Source: Falsiroseomonas ponticola (lineage in GTDB: Bacteria; Pseudomonadota; Alphaproteobacteria; Acetobacterales; Acetobacteraceae). Taken from it: 64,000 bases of DNA. The position numbers were made by a program, and so were the translations under genes. The notes under the pieces were generated by a model. That model worked only from the letters and a program-made list of their open reading frames with translations. It made no database searches and was not told where the DNA came from. The DNA lies in assembly GCF_016805305.1 (NCBI RefSeq), contig NZ_JAERQN010000002.1:574677-638676 (forward strand). Direction: 5' to 3'. The number at the start of each line of letters is the position of its first letter. Within the stretch, counting starts at the first letter, position 1. Below are positions 42,596 through 51,974 of this stretch, piece by piece.

Positions 42596-43656
42596 CAGCC
42601 CGGCCAGCCGGCGCCCAGATGGTCGATGCGCACGGAAGCCGCGCCCTCGCCCGCCTCCAGCGCGCCGATCCGGAACACCGTCTCCCCGGCCTCCGCCAGC
42701 ATCGCCGTCGCGGATTCCGCGTCATCGGCCGCCACCACCAGCACCATGCCGAGCCCGCAGTTGAAGACACGGAGCATTTCCTCCGCCGCCACGCCGCCGG
42801 TCCGCGCCAGCCAGGCGAAGACGGGCGGCACCGCCCAGGCCCGCGCATCCAGCGCCGCCACCACGCCGGCGGGCAGCACGCGGGGCAAATTGCCCGGCAG
42901 CCCGCCGCCGGTGATATGCGCGGCCGCCTTCAGCTTCCCCGCCTTGTGCAGCGCCAGCACCGGCTTCACGTAGATGCGCGTGGGCCGCAGCAGCGCCTCC
43001 GCCACGCTCTGCCCGCTGGCGAAGGGGGCAGGGGCGGAGAGCGTCAGGTTCGTCCCCTCCAGGATCCGCCGCACCAGCGAATAGCCGTTGGAATGCACGC
43101 CGGAACTGGCGAGCCCCAGCAGCACGTCGCCCGGCCCCACATCGGCCTTCGGCAGCAGCTGATCGCGCTCCGCCGCCCCCACCGTGAAGCCCGCCAGGTC
43201 GTAGTCGCCGCCCTTGTAGAGGCCCGGCATCTCCGCCGTCTCGCCGCCGACCAGCGCGCAGCCGGCGATGCGGCAGCCCTCCGCGATCCCGCCCACCACG
43301 GCGGCGGCCTGCGCCTCGTCGAGCTTCCCCGTCGCGAAATAGTCCAGGAAGAACAGCGGCTCCGCCCCCTGCACCACCAGGTCGTTCACGCACATCGCCA
43401 CCAGGTCCTGGCCGACGAAGCCATGGATGCCGCTGTCGATCGCGAGCTTGAGCTTGGTGCCGACCCCGTCGGTGGAGCTCACCAGCACGGGGTCCTTGAA
43501 CCCCGCCGCCTTCAGGTCGAACAGCGCGCCGAAACCGCCGAGCCCGCCCATCGTTCCGGGCCGGTCGGTGCTGCGGGCCAGCGGCTTGATGGCATCCACC
43601 AGCGCATCGCCGGCTTCGATGTCCACTCCGGCGTCGCGGTAGGTCAGGCTGGTCAT
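42595..43656 (-). CDS. purM: Phosphoribosylformylglycinamidine cyclo-ligase
   Basis: 353-residue AIR synthetase, fifth step of purine synthesis. Hallmarks: [17 protein letters not shown] start, [75 protein letters not shown] and [15 protein letters not shown]. The ATG at 43656 is fixed by the family N-terminus. It is divergent from the DUF2066 gene, with a 17-bp palindrome between them. Confidence 0.97.
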   Translation of the reverse strand: MTSLTYRDAGVDIEAGDALVDAIKPLARSTDRPGTMGGLGGFGALFDLKAAGFKDPVLVSSTDGVGTKLKLAIDSGIHGFVGQDLVAMCVNDLVVQGAEPLFFLDYFATGKLDEAQAAAVVGGIAEGCRIAGCALVGGETAEMPGLYKGGDYDLAGFTVGAAERDQLLPKADVGPGDVLLGLASSGVHSNGYSLVRRILEGTNLTLSAPAPFASGQSVAEALLRPTRIYVKPVLALHKAGKLKAAAHITGGGLPGNLPRVLPAGVVAALDARAWAVPPVFAWLARTGGVAAEEMLRVFNCGLGMVLVVAADDAESATAMLAEAGETVFRIGALEAGEGAASVRIDHLGAGWPG

Positions 43657-43686
43657 GGCGGCCCCCGATCGGGTATTCGGCACAGA

Positions 43687-43703
43687 CAGGCACGACGTGC
43701 CTG
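43687..43703. promoter_or_regulatory. Perfect 17-bp palindrome between purM and the DUF2066 gene
   Basis: Arms CAGGCACG (43687-43694) and CGTGCCTG (43696-43703) around a single A. It lies 31 bases upstream of purM and 20 upstream of the divergent gene, a good place for a dimeric regulator. No regulator gene is adjacent. Confidence 0.55.
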
Positions 43704-43722
43704 CAACGGTAGGGATGGCGAT

Positions 43723-44559
43723 ATGCCGGTCAGCGAGCGGCGCAGCCAGTGGGGCGGAAAAAACCATTTTCGGCCCGCGGCGGCAATCCGAACCACGCCG
43801 CTAGCGGCGATCGGGGCGATGATGCTGGGCGCCGCCCTGGCGTTCGCGGCGCCCGTGCTGCTGCCCATGCCCGCCTATGCCCAGGCGACACCTGAAGAGA
43901 ACCCGCTGGTCCAGCGCGGCGTGCCGGCGGAAGCAACCGCCGAGACCGCCGTCATCGCCCGCGACCGCGCGCTGAATGCCGGCCAGCGCACGGCCTATGA
44001 CCGCATGGCCGCCGCCCTCGGCCTGCCCCGCGGCATCCCGGACGCGCAGATCGAGGGCCTGGTCCAGTCCCTGGTCATCGAATCCGAACGCATCACCACC
44101 CGCGGCTACAGCGCCCGGCTGACCGTGAACTTCAACCCCGGCCGCGTCGCCGCCATGGGCGGGCGCAGCCCCGGCGCCCCCCCCGGCGCCATCGGCGCGC
44201 CCGGCACGCTGTTCAGCGCGCCCGGCGGCCCCGCCACCGGCCCCGCCCCCGCCGGCACCCCCACCGCCCAGGCCCCCGGCATCGGCGGCCCCGCGGTCGC
44301 GACGGTGGAGGCGCTGGCCCTCTACCGTTCCTTCCCCGAATGGGTGGAGATCACCCGCCGCCTCGGCGCCGCCTCCCCCGTCGCGCGCTTCGACATCGTG
44401 AGCCTGACGGGCGAGAGCGCGCGGCTCCGCCTCGGCCTGCGCACCCAGCCGCCGGAGGCCGCGGCCGAACTGGCGCAGAGCGGCATCGCACTCGCCCCCG
44501 CCCCCATCGATTCGCGACCCGGCGAGGGATGGCGCCTCAGCCTTGCCGGAGGCCGTTGA
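43723..44559 (+). CDS. DUF2066-like exported protein
   Basis: 278-residue secreted or membrane-anchored protein. After a basic N-terminus it has a hydrophobic signal (about 26-52, ending AYAQA). Conserved DUF2066-type parts are [27 protein letters not shown]...[38 protein letters not shown] and a C-terminal domain ([47 protein letters not shown]). They are separated by a Pro/Gly/Ala linker (about 145-190). Families of this type sit opposite purM in proteobacteria. Function unknown. Confidence 0.82.
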   Translation: MPVSERRSQWGGKNHFRPAAAIRTTPLAAIGAMMLGAALAFAAPVLLPMPAYAQATPEENPLVQRGVPAEATAETAVIARDRALNAGQRTAYDRMAAALGLPRGIPDAQIEGLVQSLVIESERITTRGYSARLTVNFNPGRVAAMGGRSPGAPPGAIGAPGTLFSAPGGPATGPAPAGTPTAQAPGIGGPAVATVEALALYRSFPEWVEITRRLGAASPVARFDIVSLTGESARLRLGLRTQPPEAAAELAQSGIALAPAPIDSRPGEGWRLSLAGGR

Positions 44560-45154
44560 CCACAAGCCGGCCGGGGCCGGTCCCGCGGCCACGCCCCTCG
44601 CCACCCCGCCGGGTGGCGACGCCACCTTCACCCTGCCCAACGCCATCACCTTCGCCCGGCTCTGCGCCGTGCCCGGCATGGTCTGGCTGGTGCTCAACCA
44701 TCGCCTCGACCTGGCCTTCTGGGTCTTCGTCGCGGCCGGCGTGTCGGATGCCATCGATGGCTGGCTGGCCCGCGTGCGGCGCACCCGCTCGACGCTCGGC
44801 GCCATCCTCGATCCGGTGGCGGACAAGGCGCTGCTGGTCTCCGTCTATGTCACGCTGGCGGGCATCGGCGTGCTGCCGGACTGGCTCGCCATCCTCGTCG
44901 TGTTCCGGGACCTGCTGATCGTGGGCGGCGTGCTCGTGCTCTACGTCATGGGGCAGCCGCCGCGCATCCAGCCGATCTTCGTCTCGAAGCTCAACACCGC
45001 GCTGCAGATCACGCTCGCGGCCGGCGCGCTGCTGCTGGCGGGCTACGGCATGGGCGATTCCGTCATCATCGACGTCTTCATCTGGCTGGTCGCCGCCAGC
45101 ACCTTCGCCTCCGGCGCCGCCTACGTCACCCAGGCCGCGCGCGGGCGGGCATGA
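44543..45154 (+). CDS. CDP-alcohol phosphatidyltransferase family membrane enzyme
   Basis: 203-residue membrane enzyme. The motif D-x2-DG-x2-AR-x8-G-x3-D-x3-D is complete: SDAIDGWLARVRRTRSTLGAILDPVADK (about 70-97 in the protein). About five to six transmembrane helices. It could be phosphatidylglycerophosphate synthase-like; the short form also matches cardiolipin/other CDP-OH enzymes. The start is a TTG at 44543 overlapping the DUF2066 end by 17 bases; no later start keeps the first helix. It is coupled to the next gene by ATGA. Confidence 0.87.
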   Translation: MPEAVDHKPAGAGPAATPLATPPGGDATFTLPNAITFARLCAVPGMVWLVLNHRLDLAFWVFVAAGVSDAIDGWLARVRRTRSTLGAILDPVADKALLVSVYVTLAGIGVLPDWLAILVVFRDLLIVGGVLVLYVMGQPPRIQPIFVSKLNTALQITLAAGALLLAGYGMGDSVIIDVFIWLVAASTFASGAAYVTQAARGRA

Positions 45155-46353
45155 GCGGCACGAAGCCCCCGGCCACCCCTTCGGCCGCCCCTTCGGCCGC
45201 CCCCCCGGCCCTGCCGGCGCCGGTGCCCAAGGCCGAGGCGCGGCCGGCATCCTGGCCGGCCTCCCCCGGCGCCCGCATGGCGACGCGGGCGGAGCGCTGG
45301 GCGCTGGTCATTGGCACCGCGGTGGTGCTGCTGTTCAGCCTCTGGCTCTTCTCCGCCATCCTGACGCCCTTCGTGCTGGCCGCCTGCATCGCCTATTTCC
45401 TCGACCCGCCGGCGCGGCAGTTGACGCGCCTCGGCATCCCCCGCGGCCTTGCCGCCTTCCTGCTGGTGATGGGGCTGACCGCCTTCGCGCTGCTGGCGCT
45501 GCTGCTGCTCTACCCCCTGCTGGTGGCGCAGATCGGCGTGCTGGTCACGCGCCTGCCCGCCTATGTCGCCGGCATCGGCACGCTGGTCCGCCAGGCGCTG
45601 GAACGGCTGCAGGAGGCGCTGGGGCCGGAGCTGGTGGACACCCAGCTGCGGGATCTGGCGGTCCGCCAGGCCGGGCAGATCATCACCTTCCTCGGCACCG
45701 CGGTGGCGCGCCTCATCGGCGGCGGCGTCGCGCTGTTCAACGTCTTCACCCTGCTGGTGGTGACGCCGGTGGTGGGCTTCTACCTGCTGCGCGACTGGCA
45801 GGCGATGATGGCGCGGCTCGAATCCTGGCTGCCCCGCCGCAACGCCGCGGTGCTGCGCCAGCTCTCCCGCGATACGGACCGCGTGCTGTCGGCCTGGCTG
45901 CGCGGCCAGTTGCTCTGCTGCGGGCTGCTCGCGGTCTACTACGCCACGGCGCTGAGCGCCGTCGGGCTGGAGCTTGGCCTGACGGTCGGGCTGATGGCCG
46001 GCATCCTCTCCTTCATCCCCTATATCGGCAGCCTGACGGGCTTCGTCACCGCGGTCCTGCTGGCCATGGCGCAGTTCGGCACCTGGAACGGCGTCGGCAT
46101 GGTGGTCGCGGTCTTCGTGGCCGGCCAGATCGTGGAGGGCTACATCATCTACCCGCGCCTGCTGGGGGACCGGGTGGAGCTGCACGCGGTCTGGGTGATC
46201 TTCGCCCTCTTCGCCGGCGGCGTCGCCTTCGGCTTCCTCGGCGTGCTGCTGGCCGTGCCGATGGCGGCGGCCATCGGCGTCGTCACGCGCTACTGGCTGC
46301 GGCGGTACCTGGAAAGCCCGCTATACCTGGACCCGCCGAGGACCGGGAGCTGA
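45151..46353 (+). CDS. AI-2E family transporter (PerM/YdiK-like permease)
   Basis: 400-residue membrane protein with a Pro/Ala-rich N-terminal tail (about 1-45) and eight predicted helices. The family core is PVVGFYLLRDW (about 205), then LRGQLLCCGLLAVYYATALSAVGLELGLTVGLMAGILSFIPYIGSLTGF and EGYIIYPRLLGDRVELHAVWVIFALFAGG. Exported substrate unknown; the family name comes from one member. It is coupled to the phosphatidyltransferase (ATGA overlap). Confidence 0.92.
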   Translation: MSGTKPPATPSAAPSAAPPALPAPVPKAEARPASWPASPGARMATRAERWALVIGTAVVLLFSLWLFSAILTPFVLAACIAYFLDPPARQLTRLGIPRGLAAFLLVMGLTAFALLALLLLYPLLVAQIGVLVTRLPAYVAGIGTLVRQALERLQEALGPELVDTQLRDLAVRQAGQIITFLGTAVARLIGGGVALFNVFTLLVVTPVVGFYLLRDWQAMMARLESWLPRRNAAVLRQLSRDTDRVLSAWLRGQLLCCGLLAVYYATALSAVGLELGLTVGLMAGILSFIPYIGSLTGFVTAVLLAMAQFGTWNGVGMVVAVFVAGQIVEGYIIYPRLLGDRVELHAVWVIFALFAGGVAFGFLGVLLAVPMAAAIGVVTRYWLRRYLESPLYLDPPRTGS

Positions 46354-46391
46354 CGATCAACCCCCGGCGGGCGGCCGGTTGAGGGACGGGA

Positions 46392-46431
46392 CTAGAGCAC
46401 GCTGCGTCCTAATGGACGCATATTGCTCTAG
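46392..46431. repeat. 40-bp interrupted palindrome at island edge
   Basis: Outer arms CTAGAGCA (46392-46399) and TGCTCTAG (46424-46431); inner arms TGCGTCC (46403-46409) and GGACGCA (46414-46420); TAAT loop. The right outer arm contains the stop codon (TAG) of the minus-strand methyltransferase gene. Could serve as a two-way terminator between convergent genes, or be a repeated palindromic element. Confidence 0.8.
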
Positions 46432-47045
46432 GCCGGCTCTGCGTAGAACAGCAGCGAGTCGACGTGGTGCCAGCGGAACCTGAAGCGGGACAGGATATGC
46501 GCCTCCAGCGCCGGGTTGATGTCGTCGCAGGCAATGATCCCCCCGGGGGCGACCTTGGCCAGCAGCGCCGGAAGGTTGGCGTCGATCTCCGCCACGCTGT
46601 GGGTCGCGTCGCAGAACACCAGGCTGAACAGCCCGGGTGGCGAGACCTGGTGGAAATCGCCGCGATGGATCTCGACGAAGTCGCGTAGCCCTTGCGCCGA
46701 CAGGTTGCGTTCCAGCGACGCGATGGTCCCACGGGGCTGGTTGATGTGGCGGAGGTAGCGATCCGGATCCTTTTTCGTACGGACGCTCGATCCGAACAGG
46801 GTAAGCCATTCGTCTTCCGATTCGATGCCGTAGTCCACGGTGTGGAAGGCGATCTTCTCCTTCCGCTCGCGCAAGGCCCTCGCGATGACGGATGTCGAAC
46901 GGCCGACCCAGGGGCCGATCTCGAGGATCGGACCCGGTGTCGTGCTCGCCAACTGGTACAGGACGTTCACCTGGTTGGCGGAGAACCAGCCCTCGGGCAG
47001 GTCCTTGAGGGAGAATGGCAGGTTCGCTGGCGTGAGGCGTTCCAT
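46428..47045 (-). CDS. Class I SAM-dependent methyltransferase
   Basis: 205-residue methyltransferase of the Methyltransf_24 type, commonly found in polysaccharide clusters. SAM motif ILEIGPWVGRSTSVIARAL (about 40-58); VDYGIESE; acidic DATHSVAEIDANLPALLAKVAPGGIIACDDI. The ATG at 47045 starts MERLTPANLPF. First of five minus-strand genes of a glycan-like island, reading towards the AI-2E gene. Target unknown. Confidence 0.85.
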   Translation of the reverse strand: MERLTPANLPFSLKDLPEGWFSANQVNVLYQLASTTPGPILEIGPWVGRSTSVIARALRERKEKIAFHTVDYGIESEDEWLTLFGSSVRTKKDPDRYLRHINQPRGTIASLERNLSAQGLRDFVEIHRGDFHQVSPPGLFSLVFCDATHSVAEIDANLPALLAKVAPGGIIACDDINPALEAHILSRFRFRWHHVDSLLFYAEPA

Positions 47046-47141
47046 GATCGGCTCCTGGCTCGAGTGGCAGTGCGTCGCCTTTGGCTGGCCGCCCCAGGCA
47101 ATGCGGCGTGAAACCCGTCATCCCGTCCTGAACGGGCAGCG

Positions 47142-48089
47142 TCAGCCGCCCAGGCGTTTGGGGTGACGCGTCAGGAAGAGGTTGCAGTAGCCGAGCGTCG
47201 GCAGGCCCTCGATCGGCGTCGGCGCAAGGTCGTTCTCCACAACGAAGGCCGAGAAGCCGGCTTCCGCGAAGAAGCCGGCAAGGAAGGCCGTCGCGCCAGC
47301 GTCGTCACCCTGGGCCGCGGTATCCCATTCCATGACGATGTCGATATCGGTGACCTCGCGGATCACCTCTGCCGCGCCCTTCACGACCATCGCCTCCGCG
47401 CCTTCGACGTCGATCTTCATCAGGCCGATCCGAGCGGGATCCGGGACCACCTGGTGAAGCTGCCGCACGGGTACGGGGAAGGTATTGGCGTCGGCCGAAC
47501 CGCCGGCCAGCAGCGTACCGTTGGAGGCCAGCTGCCCGGGAACGTGGAGCAGGAGCTCGCCTTCCGTCTCCCCCAGCGCAAGCTGATGCGGGATGATCCG
47601 GGCGAGGGACCAGTTGATGCTGATGTTCTTCAGCAGCAGCGCATGGATCTGCGGGTTGGGCTCGATCGCATGCACGACGCAGCCCTTGCCCCGGCCCAGG
47701 ATCATGGCGGCGTTGATCGAGAAATAGCCGATATTCGCGCCGACATCGACGACGTCACGGTCTGGCCTCACCAGCCGTGGCAGGGCGGCGGAAAGCCGCG
47801 GCTCCCACACGCGGTTGCCGATCATCTTCGGCGCCATGACATGGTCCGCGGCCGGCACCAGGAAGCGCAGCCCGGTCAGCATCTGCGTCATGACCACGCC
47901 ATCGCCGAGATACACGCCGAAGGGGCCGATGAGCTTCTGCAGGCGCTCGACGTCCTGGTGCAGCCGGCCCAACCCGCGCTCGACCGCGGCGAGCCCGCCC
48001 AACTGCCGCTCGATGGCTGCGAGGCTGCCCTGGAGCTGCTCCAGCGTCTCGTAGAGCCCGGCGGGCCCGTTGCTGTCGTCCCCTGTCAT
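47142..48089 (-). CDS. FkbM-family methyltransferase
   Basis: 315-residue enzyme. A leading heptad-like stretch (about 10-55: LYETLEQLQGSLAAIERQLGGLAAVERGLGRLHQDVERLQKLI) suggests a coiled coil. The FkbM core follows: VVDVGANIGYFSINAAMI, HAIEPNPQIHALLLKNI, GLMKIDVEGAEAMVVKGA. FkbM enzymes methylate sugar or polyketide hydroxyls. The ATG at 48089 is chosen over an upstream TTG because AAGGAG lies 8 bases before it. Confidence 0.9.
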   Translation of the reverse strand: MTGDDSNGPAGLYETLEQLQGSLAAIERQLGGLAAVERGLGRLHQDVERLQKLIGPFGVYLGDGVVMTQMLTGLRFLVPAADHVMAPKMIGNRVWEPRLSAALPRLVRPDRDVVDVGANIGYFSINAAMILGRGKGCVVHAIEPNPQIHALLLKNISINWSLARIIPHQLALGETEGELLLHVPGQLASNGTLLAGGSADANTFPVPVRQLHQVVPDPARIGLMKIDVEGAEAMVVKGAAEVIREVTDIDIVMEWDTAAQGDDAGATAFLAGFFAEAGFSAFVVENDLAPTPIEGLPTLGYCNLFLTRHPKRLGG

Positions 48090-48243
48090 GGACAATTCTC
48101 CTTACTTGCCGCAAGGCACCGCGGGTGACGCTGCCGTCGTGGGTGTCTATGCGCCGCACGATGCATCATGCGCGTCAGATACGAGGTGGAGCCGGTCCCG
48201 TGGCCTTCGGCGGCGCGATCAGCCGCGCCCCAGGGCACGAGCC

Positions 48244-49680
48244 TCAACGAACGCAGAACGAGCCGATCTTCACGCCAAGGCTGCGTCGCTCCTTGGCGTT
48301 GGCGGGCCGGTTGGCCGGTTCGATCAGCCTGGCGCATCGTATGGTGATGACGATCGTCCGGTCGGTGACGGGCTGATCGTTGACGACCGGCAGCGCGACC
48401 TTCACGGGCTTCGGGCTGATCAGGCGTTCGGCGACCACCTCTCCATTGACTTCGAAGGTGACGGGGATCGGGTCCTCGCCGACTTCGGAAGGGGCCCAGA
48501 GGATGATGTCCACGGCCTTGGCCTGCGACCTGGCCACCAGCGGGATCATCATTTCCGCGACCTGCGTGCGCGTCCACACGCCGCGCGGCTCCGGGCGATG
48601 GAAGCCACGCCGCAGGTAGCGGATGCTCGAGGCCGGGTTATCGAGGGCGATATCGGTCCGGAACGGGACGTCGCCGCGCATGCGGGACCAGATCTCGCGC
48701 CCGAAGGCGTCCCAGGAATAGGCGGCCGCGACAGTCGCGACATCCGTCGTCGTGTCCAGCAGCGCCAGCTGGATCAGCGGGACGATCGCCTCGGGCGGGG
48801 CATCGATGTCGAAGACGTATCCGGTCGATCCGTGCGCAACGATATCCCGCGCGAAGCCGGTGTCGCTCAGCACGGGGATGATGTTGGACATCATGGCCTC
48901 GATCGCCGGGATCGGGCCGCCTTCCAGGGTGGAGACCGAGCAGTAGACGTCGCACTCCCGATACCAGCGCGGGAATTCGTCGTAGGATGCCTCGACATAG
49001 CGGACGTTGGGCAGGCTCGTGAACTCGTTGAACTCCGGCCAGTTCGTCCACAGCAGCTCGCGATTCTCGACATCCTCGGCCCGCGGACCGATGAGGAGGA
49101 AGGGCTGTTCCGGCATCAGCCGGGCAAGGGCGAGCATCGCGCCCGGCCGCTTGCGCTCGTAATAGGCACCGACGAAGCCGACGGCACCCTTGCCGTCACG
49201 CACTTTGGGCGTGAAGGCAGCGGGGTCCGCGCCCCCGATCGGCACGAAGATGTTGTTGCCCTTCGCACCCCACTCGACGAGCGTGCTCTTGTTCGCGCTG
49301 CACGGGGTGAACACGGCGATGCAGTCATCGGCCAGGCTCACCAGCTCCTCCTTCGTCACACCCTTCGACAGGTCAGGATGGGTGTACCAGACGAAGCAGT
49401 TGCCGGATTTCGCTTCCGGATGCTTGCGGAACGCGGTCGCGGCCAGGGCGAAGTGCGCGAAGAAGTAGTTTCGCGCCGGCGGCAGCGGATAGTTGAAGCG
49501 ACTGTTCGTCTCCGCAAAGACGAAGGCACAGACGCCGCCGCTGGCCTGCTCGATCACCCGGCAGATCTTCTCGAGGATCCAGCCGCGCGAATTCACGTTC
49601 AGCACGAAGCAGATGTCGTAGAGTGCCGCCGTCTCGTCGAAAGCGGAATGCGGCCTTGCGTCGGCAGTCAGAACTTGCAT
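48244..49680 (-). CDS. GT4-like glycosyltransferase with C-terminal extra domain
   Basis: 478-residue glycosyltransferase of the GT-B fold. The acceptor half has WYTHPDLSKGV. The donor half contains AVGFVGAYYERKRPGAMLALARLMPEQPFLLIGPR and the nucleotide-sugar motif CSVSTLEGGPIPAIEAMMSNIIPVLS, whose E-x7-E form marks GT4 enzymes. After about residue 345 an extra domain of about 130 residues is predicted to be beta-rich (PSEVGEDPIPVTFEVNGEVVAERLISPKPVKVALPV, then DRTIVITIRCARLIEPA), possibly carbohydrate binding. Substrates unknown. Confidence 0.85.
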   Translation of the reverse strand: MQVLTADARPHSAFDETAALYDICFVLNVNSRGWILEKICRVIEQASGGVCAFVFAETNSRFNYPLPPARNYFFAHFALAATAFRKHPEAKSGNCFVWYTHPDLSKGVTKEELVSLADDCIAVFTPCSANKSTLVEWGAKGNNIFVPIGGADPAAFTPKVRDGKGAVGFVGAYYERKRPGAMLALARLMPEQPFLLIGPRAEDVENRELLWTNWPEFNEFTSLPNVRYVEASYDEFPRWYRECDVYCSVSTLEGGPIPAIEAMMSNIIPVLSDTGFARDIVAHGSTGYVFDIDAPPEAIVPLIQLALLDTTTDVATVAAAYSWDAFGREIWSRMRGDVPFRTDIALDNPASSIRYLRRGFHRPEPRGVWTRTQVAEMMIPLVARSQAKAVDIILWAPSEVGEDPIPVTFEVNGEVVAERLISPKPVKVALPVVNDQPVTDRTIVITIRCARLIEPANRPANAKERRSLGVKIGSFCVR

Positions 49681-49704
49681 GTCGTCGGATCCTCGCTGGT
49701 TTGT

Positions 49705-50988
49705 TCAGGCAACAAGCCGCTCGAACAGCGCCAGCTCGCGTTGTTCCCAGGTGAACTGGCGGGCTATCTCGATGTTCCGGGAATGGCCTTGCGGCTGCCA
49801 ACCGAAGCTGGCGAAGCTTCTGCGCAGGGCCGTCAGCAGCGTCTCGGGCTCGGCCGGATCATAGAAATCGAGGGCCGCCGACTCGTCCGCCCACTTCTCC
49901 GTGGCGGGAAGCTTCGCGGCCACCATGGGCGATCCGGCCGCCAGGTACTCGAAGAACTTGAGCGGGGACGTGATGGCGGCACGGGCGTCGGCCTGCCGGG
50001 TCATGACCAGCGCATCGGCCGCCTGCTGGAACGCCAGCACCTGCTTCTGGGGCACGTAGCCCGGCACCAGGACGTTGGATAACTGCCATTCGACGACGCT
50101 TGCGCGCATGGCGGACTGGTCGGGGGCCGTGCCGCCGAAGATCAGGAACAGGCAGTCCGGCATGGCGCGCGCAGCGTATAGCAGCTGCTTGACGCCGCGC
50201 TCGGGCTGGAGCCCGCCGGCATAGACGACGATGCGCTGGATGCCGCGTCGCAGAAGGCTCCGCCGGATCGCCGCGGAAGCCTCCTGCTGCCGCTCGAACG
50301 AAAGCGAGTTGACGCCGCTGTCCAGCACGATGGTGCGTTCGCGCGGCACGCCGGTGCTCACCAGGCGCTCCTGCACGGACGCCGTGATGGCGACGACGAC
50401 GCGCAGGTTCCGGTGTTCCCGCACGAGCTCGGGCAGCTTCTTGAAGGCTGTGTTGTGGTCCTCGTCGTGATCCTCGTAGACGCAGGGGAGGCCGACCTTC
50501 AGGGCGCGCGAGAGGACGACCGGGTGCCGCGTGTGCAACAGGCCGCAATAGGGGAAGATGTTCCGCGGAATGTCATAATCGAGCGCCCATTGTCCTGCCG
50601 GCAGTTGAGCGACCTTCGAGGGTGCCTCGTAGAGCCCGCGGACGTCGTAATCCGCCTGTATATTATACAGATCCCCGATCAGGCGGCGTACCGACCGGAT
50701 TCCATTATGCGATTCGAATTTGATCGGCAATCCCTGCACATTGGCGGCCAGCATGGCGTCGAGCCCGAGATTCTGCACCGCCTGCGCCGTGTTATGCGCC
50801 CAGATGAGCCTGGCCCTGGCCGGGCGGACAAATGGATCGCCGGGCACGCTGACAATGCCGTATTTCTTTCCGCCCAGCAGCCGGAGCATGGCGTCGATCA
50901 CGGAGGCCCTCGTTCCTGAAAACCGTTGGTGCATCGTTTCGCAACGCTCGCGCGGCCTCGTGATGATTTCAGCGCTGCACTCGAACAT
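49705..50988 (-). CDS. GT4-like glycosyltransferase
   Basis: 427-residue GT-B enzyme. Hallmarks in the donor half are RIVVYAGGLQPERGVKQLLYAARAMPDCLFLIFGG (about 255-290) and SPLKFFEYLAAGSPMVAAKLPA (about 345-366) with the E-x7-E motif weakened (FEYLAAGSP, no second Glu). In the N-terminal half are HTRHPVVLSRALKVGLPCVYEDHDEDHN, with YEDHD like GT4 acceptors. The ATG at 50988 follows GGCGAG; a second ATG at 50934 is possible. Upstream of it lies the ParB-like gene (86 bases). Confidence 0.87.
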   Translation of the reverse strand: MFECSAEIITRPRERCETMHQRFSGTRASVIDAMLRLLGGKKYGIVSVPGDPFVRPARARLIWAHNTAQAVQNLGLDAMLAANVQGLPIKFESHNGIRSVRRLIGDLYNIQADYDVRGLYEAPSKVAQLPAGQWALDYDIPRNIFPYCGLLHTRHPVVLSRALKVGLPCVYEDHDEDHNTAFKKLPELVREHRNLRVVVAITASVQERLVSTGVPRERTIVLDSGVNSLSFERQQEASAAIRRSLLRRGIQRIVVYAGGLQPERGVKQLLYAARAMPDCLFLIFGGTAPDQSAMRASVVEWQLSNVLVPGYVPQKQVLAFQQAADALVMTRQADARAAITSPLKFFEYLAAGSPMVAAKLPATEKWADESAALDFYDPAEPETLLTALRRSFASFGWQPQGHSRNIEIARQFTWEQRELALFERLVA

Positions 50989-51074
50989 CGTCTCGCCCTG
51001 CTCGCTAATAACAGGATAAGGCGAAGATAATGCGTTGAGTCAATGCCCTGAATATCGCCTCGAAAAGAGTGGCA

Positions 51075-51974
51075 TTACGCCCCCCTGGTGCCGGCCGGTT
51101 TCTTCGCGGCGCCGGCATCGTCAAGGCTTTTGCGCGTCGCCGATCCGATATGCCTTTCGAACAGCCGCTGCGCTTCCAGCCCCGCCTCGCCCATTTTAGC
51201 CGCCTTTTCCCAGACCGCGACCATCTGGCGGTAAATCTGCTCGACCTGTTTTTCCCGCGATGAAGGCGGCAATTGGCGGCCTTCAGCGATGGCCGCGGCA
51301 ACGCTGCTCGCCGGCCTGTCGGCCCGGGTCAGGGCGGTCACCACCCGGAGCTGCTCGGCATGCGGCAGCGCCGCCAGCTGATCCAGCTGAGAGCCGCTGT
51401 TCGCGACCGGATGCCGCGCGATGATTCCGCGGATATCCGCGGGTATCCGCGCGCGTGCGATGGCCCGCTGTATCGATCGCTGGTCCAGCCCCAGGGAGCG
51501 TGCGGTCGCTGCCGTGAAGGTTTCCACCAGAGGCGACAAGCTTGTCGTTCTTGCTGCGGATCGTTGCTTGGGTGCTTTTCCGCGTGCGGTTTCCGGGTGC
51601 AGCTGCTGCCAGACCTGTTGTCGGCGGGCGAGAAAAACCGCCCTGTCGAGTTGGGAAAGCTCCCGCCGCAGCAGGTTTTCATCAATCTCCAGCAGATCCG
51701 CCGCCGCGCCGGTGGCCTCGCTGACGATCGCATTAATTTCCGCAAGGCCTGCGAGTTTAGCCGCGGCGACACGGTGGGCGCCGGCAATAAGCGAGTGGAC
51801 GCCATTCCCGTCCGCCGGCCCGACAACCATGGGCGTATCCTGGCCGCGTTCCCGCATGCTCGCGGCGATCAATTCGACCCAGGCCGGGTCCAGATCGCGC
51901 ATTCGGGTGCCAACCAGTATCTGGTCCGGTCGAAGCTTGATGAGGTTTGAACGCACGGCGTCACGCATCGCCAA
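51075..51974 (-). CDS. Orphan ParB/RepB-like N-terminal domain protein
   Basis: 299-residue protein with a ParB nuclease/CTPase-like N-terminal domain (about 10-105: LIKLRPDQILVGTRMRDLDPAWVELIAASMRERGQDTPMVVG... LIAGAHRVAAAKLAG), in which the box II motif GERR reads GAHR. A middle helical HTH region follows (about 150-200: FTAATARSLGLDQRSIQRAIARARIP). The C-terminus is basic and helical. No parA gene, parS site or plasmid replication gene was seen nearby. It may regulate genes in the adjacent glycan island, or be a transferred remnant. Confidence 0.83.
   Translation of the reverse strand: MAMRDAVRSNLIKLRPDQILVGTRMRDLDPAWVELIAASMRERGQDTPMVVGPADGNGVHSLIAGAHRVAAAKLAGLAEINAIVSEATGAAADLLEIDENLLRRELSQLDRAVFLARRQQVWQQLHPETARGKAPKQRSAARTTSLSPLVETFTAATARSLGLDQRSIQRAIARARIPADIRGIIARHPVANSGSQLDQLAALPHAEQLRVVTALTRADRPASSVAAAIAEGRQLPPSSREKQVEQIYRQMVAVWEKAAKMGEAGLEAQRLFERHIGSATRKSLDDAGAAKKPAGTRGA

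Noticed and set aside
51075..51974. Replication origin or plasmid backbone
   Set aside because: Only an isolated ParB-like gene; no rep gene, ParA, iterons or DnaA boxes were seen.
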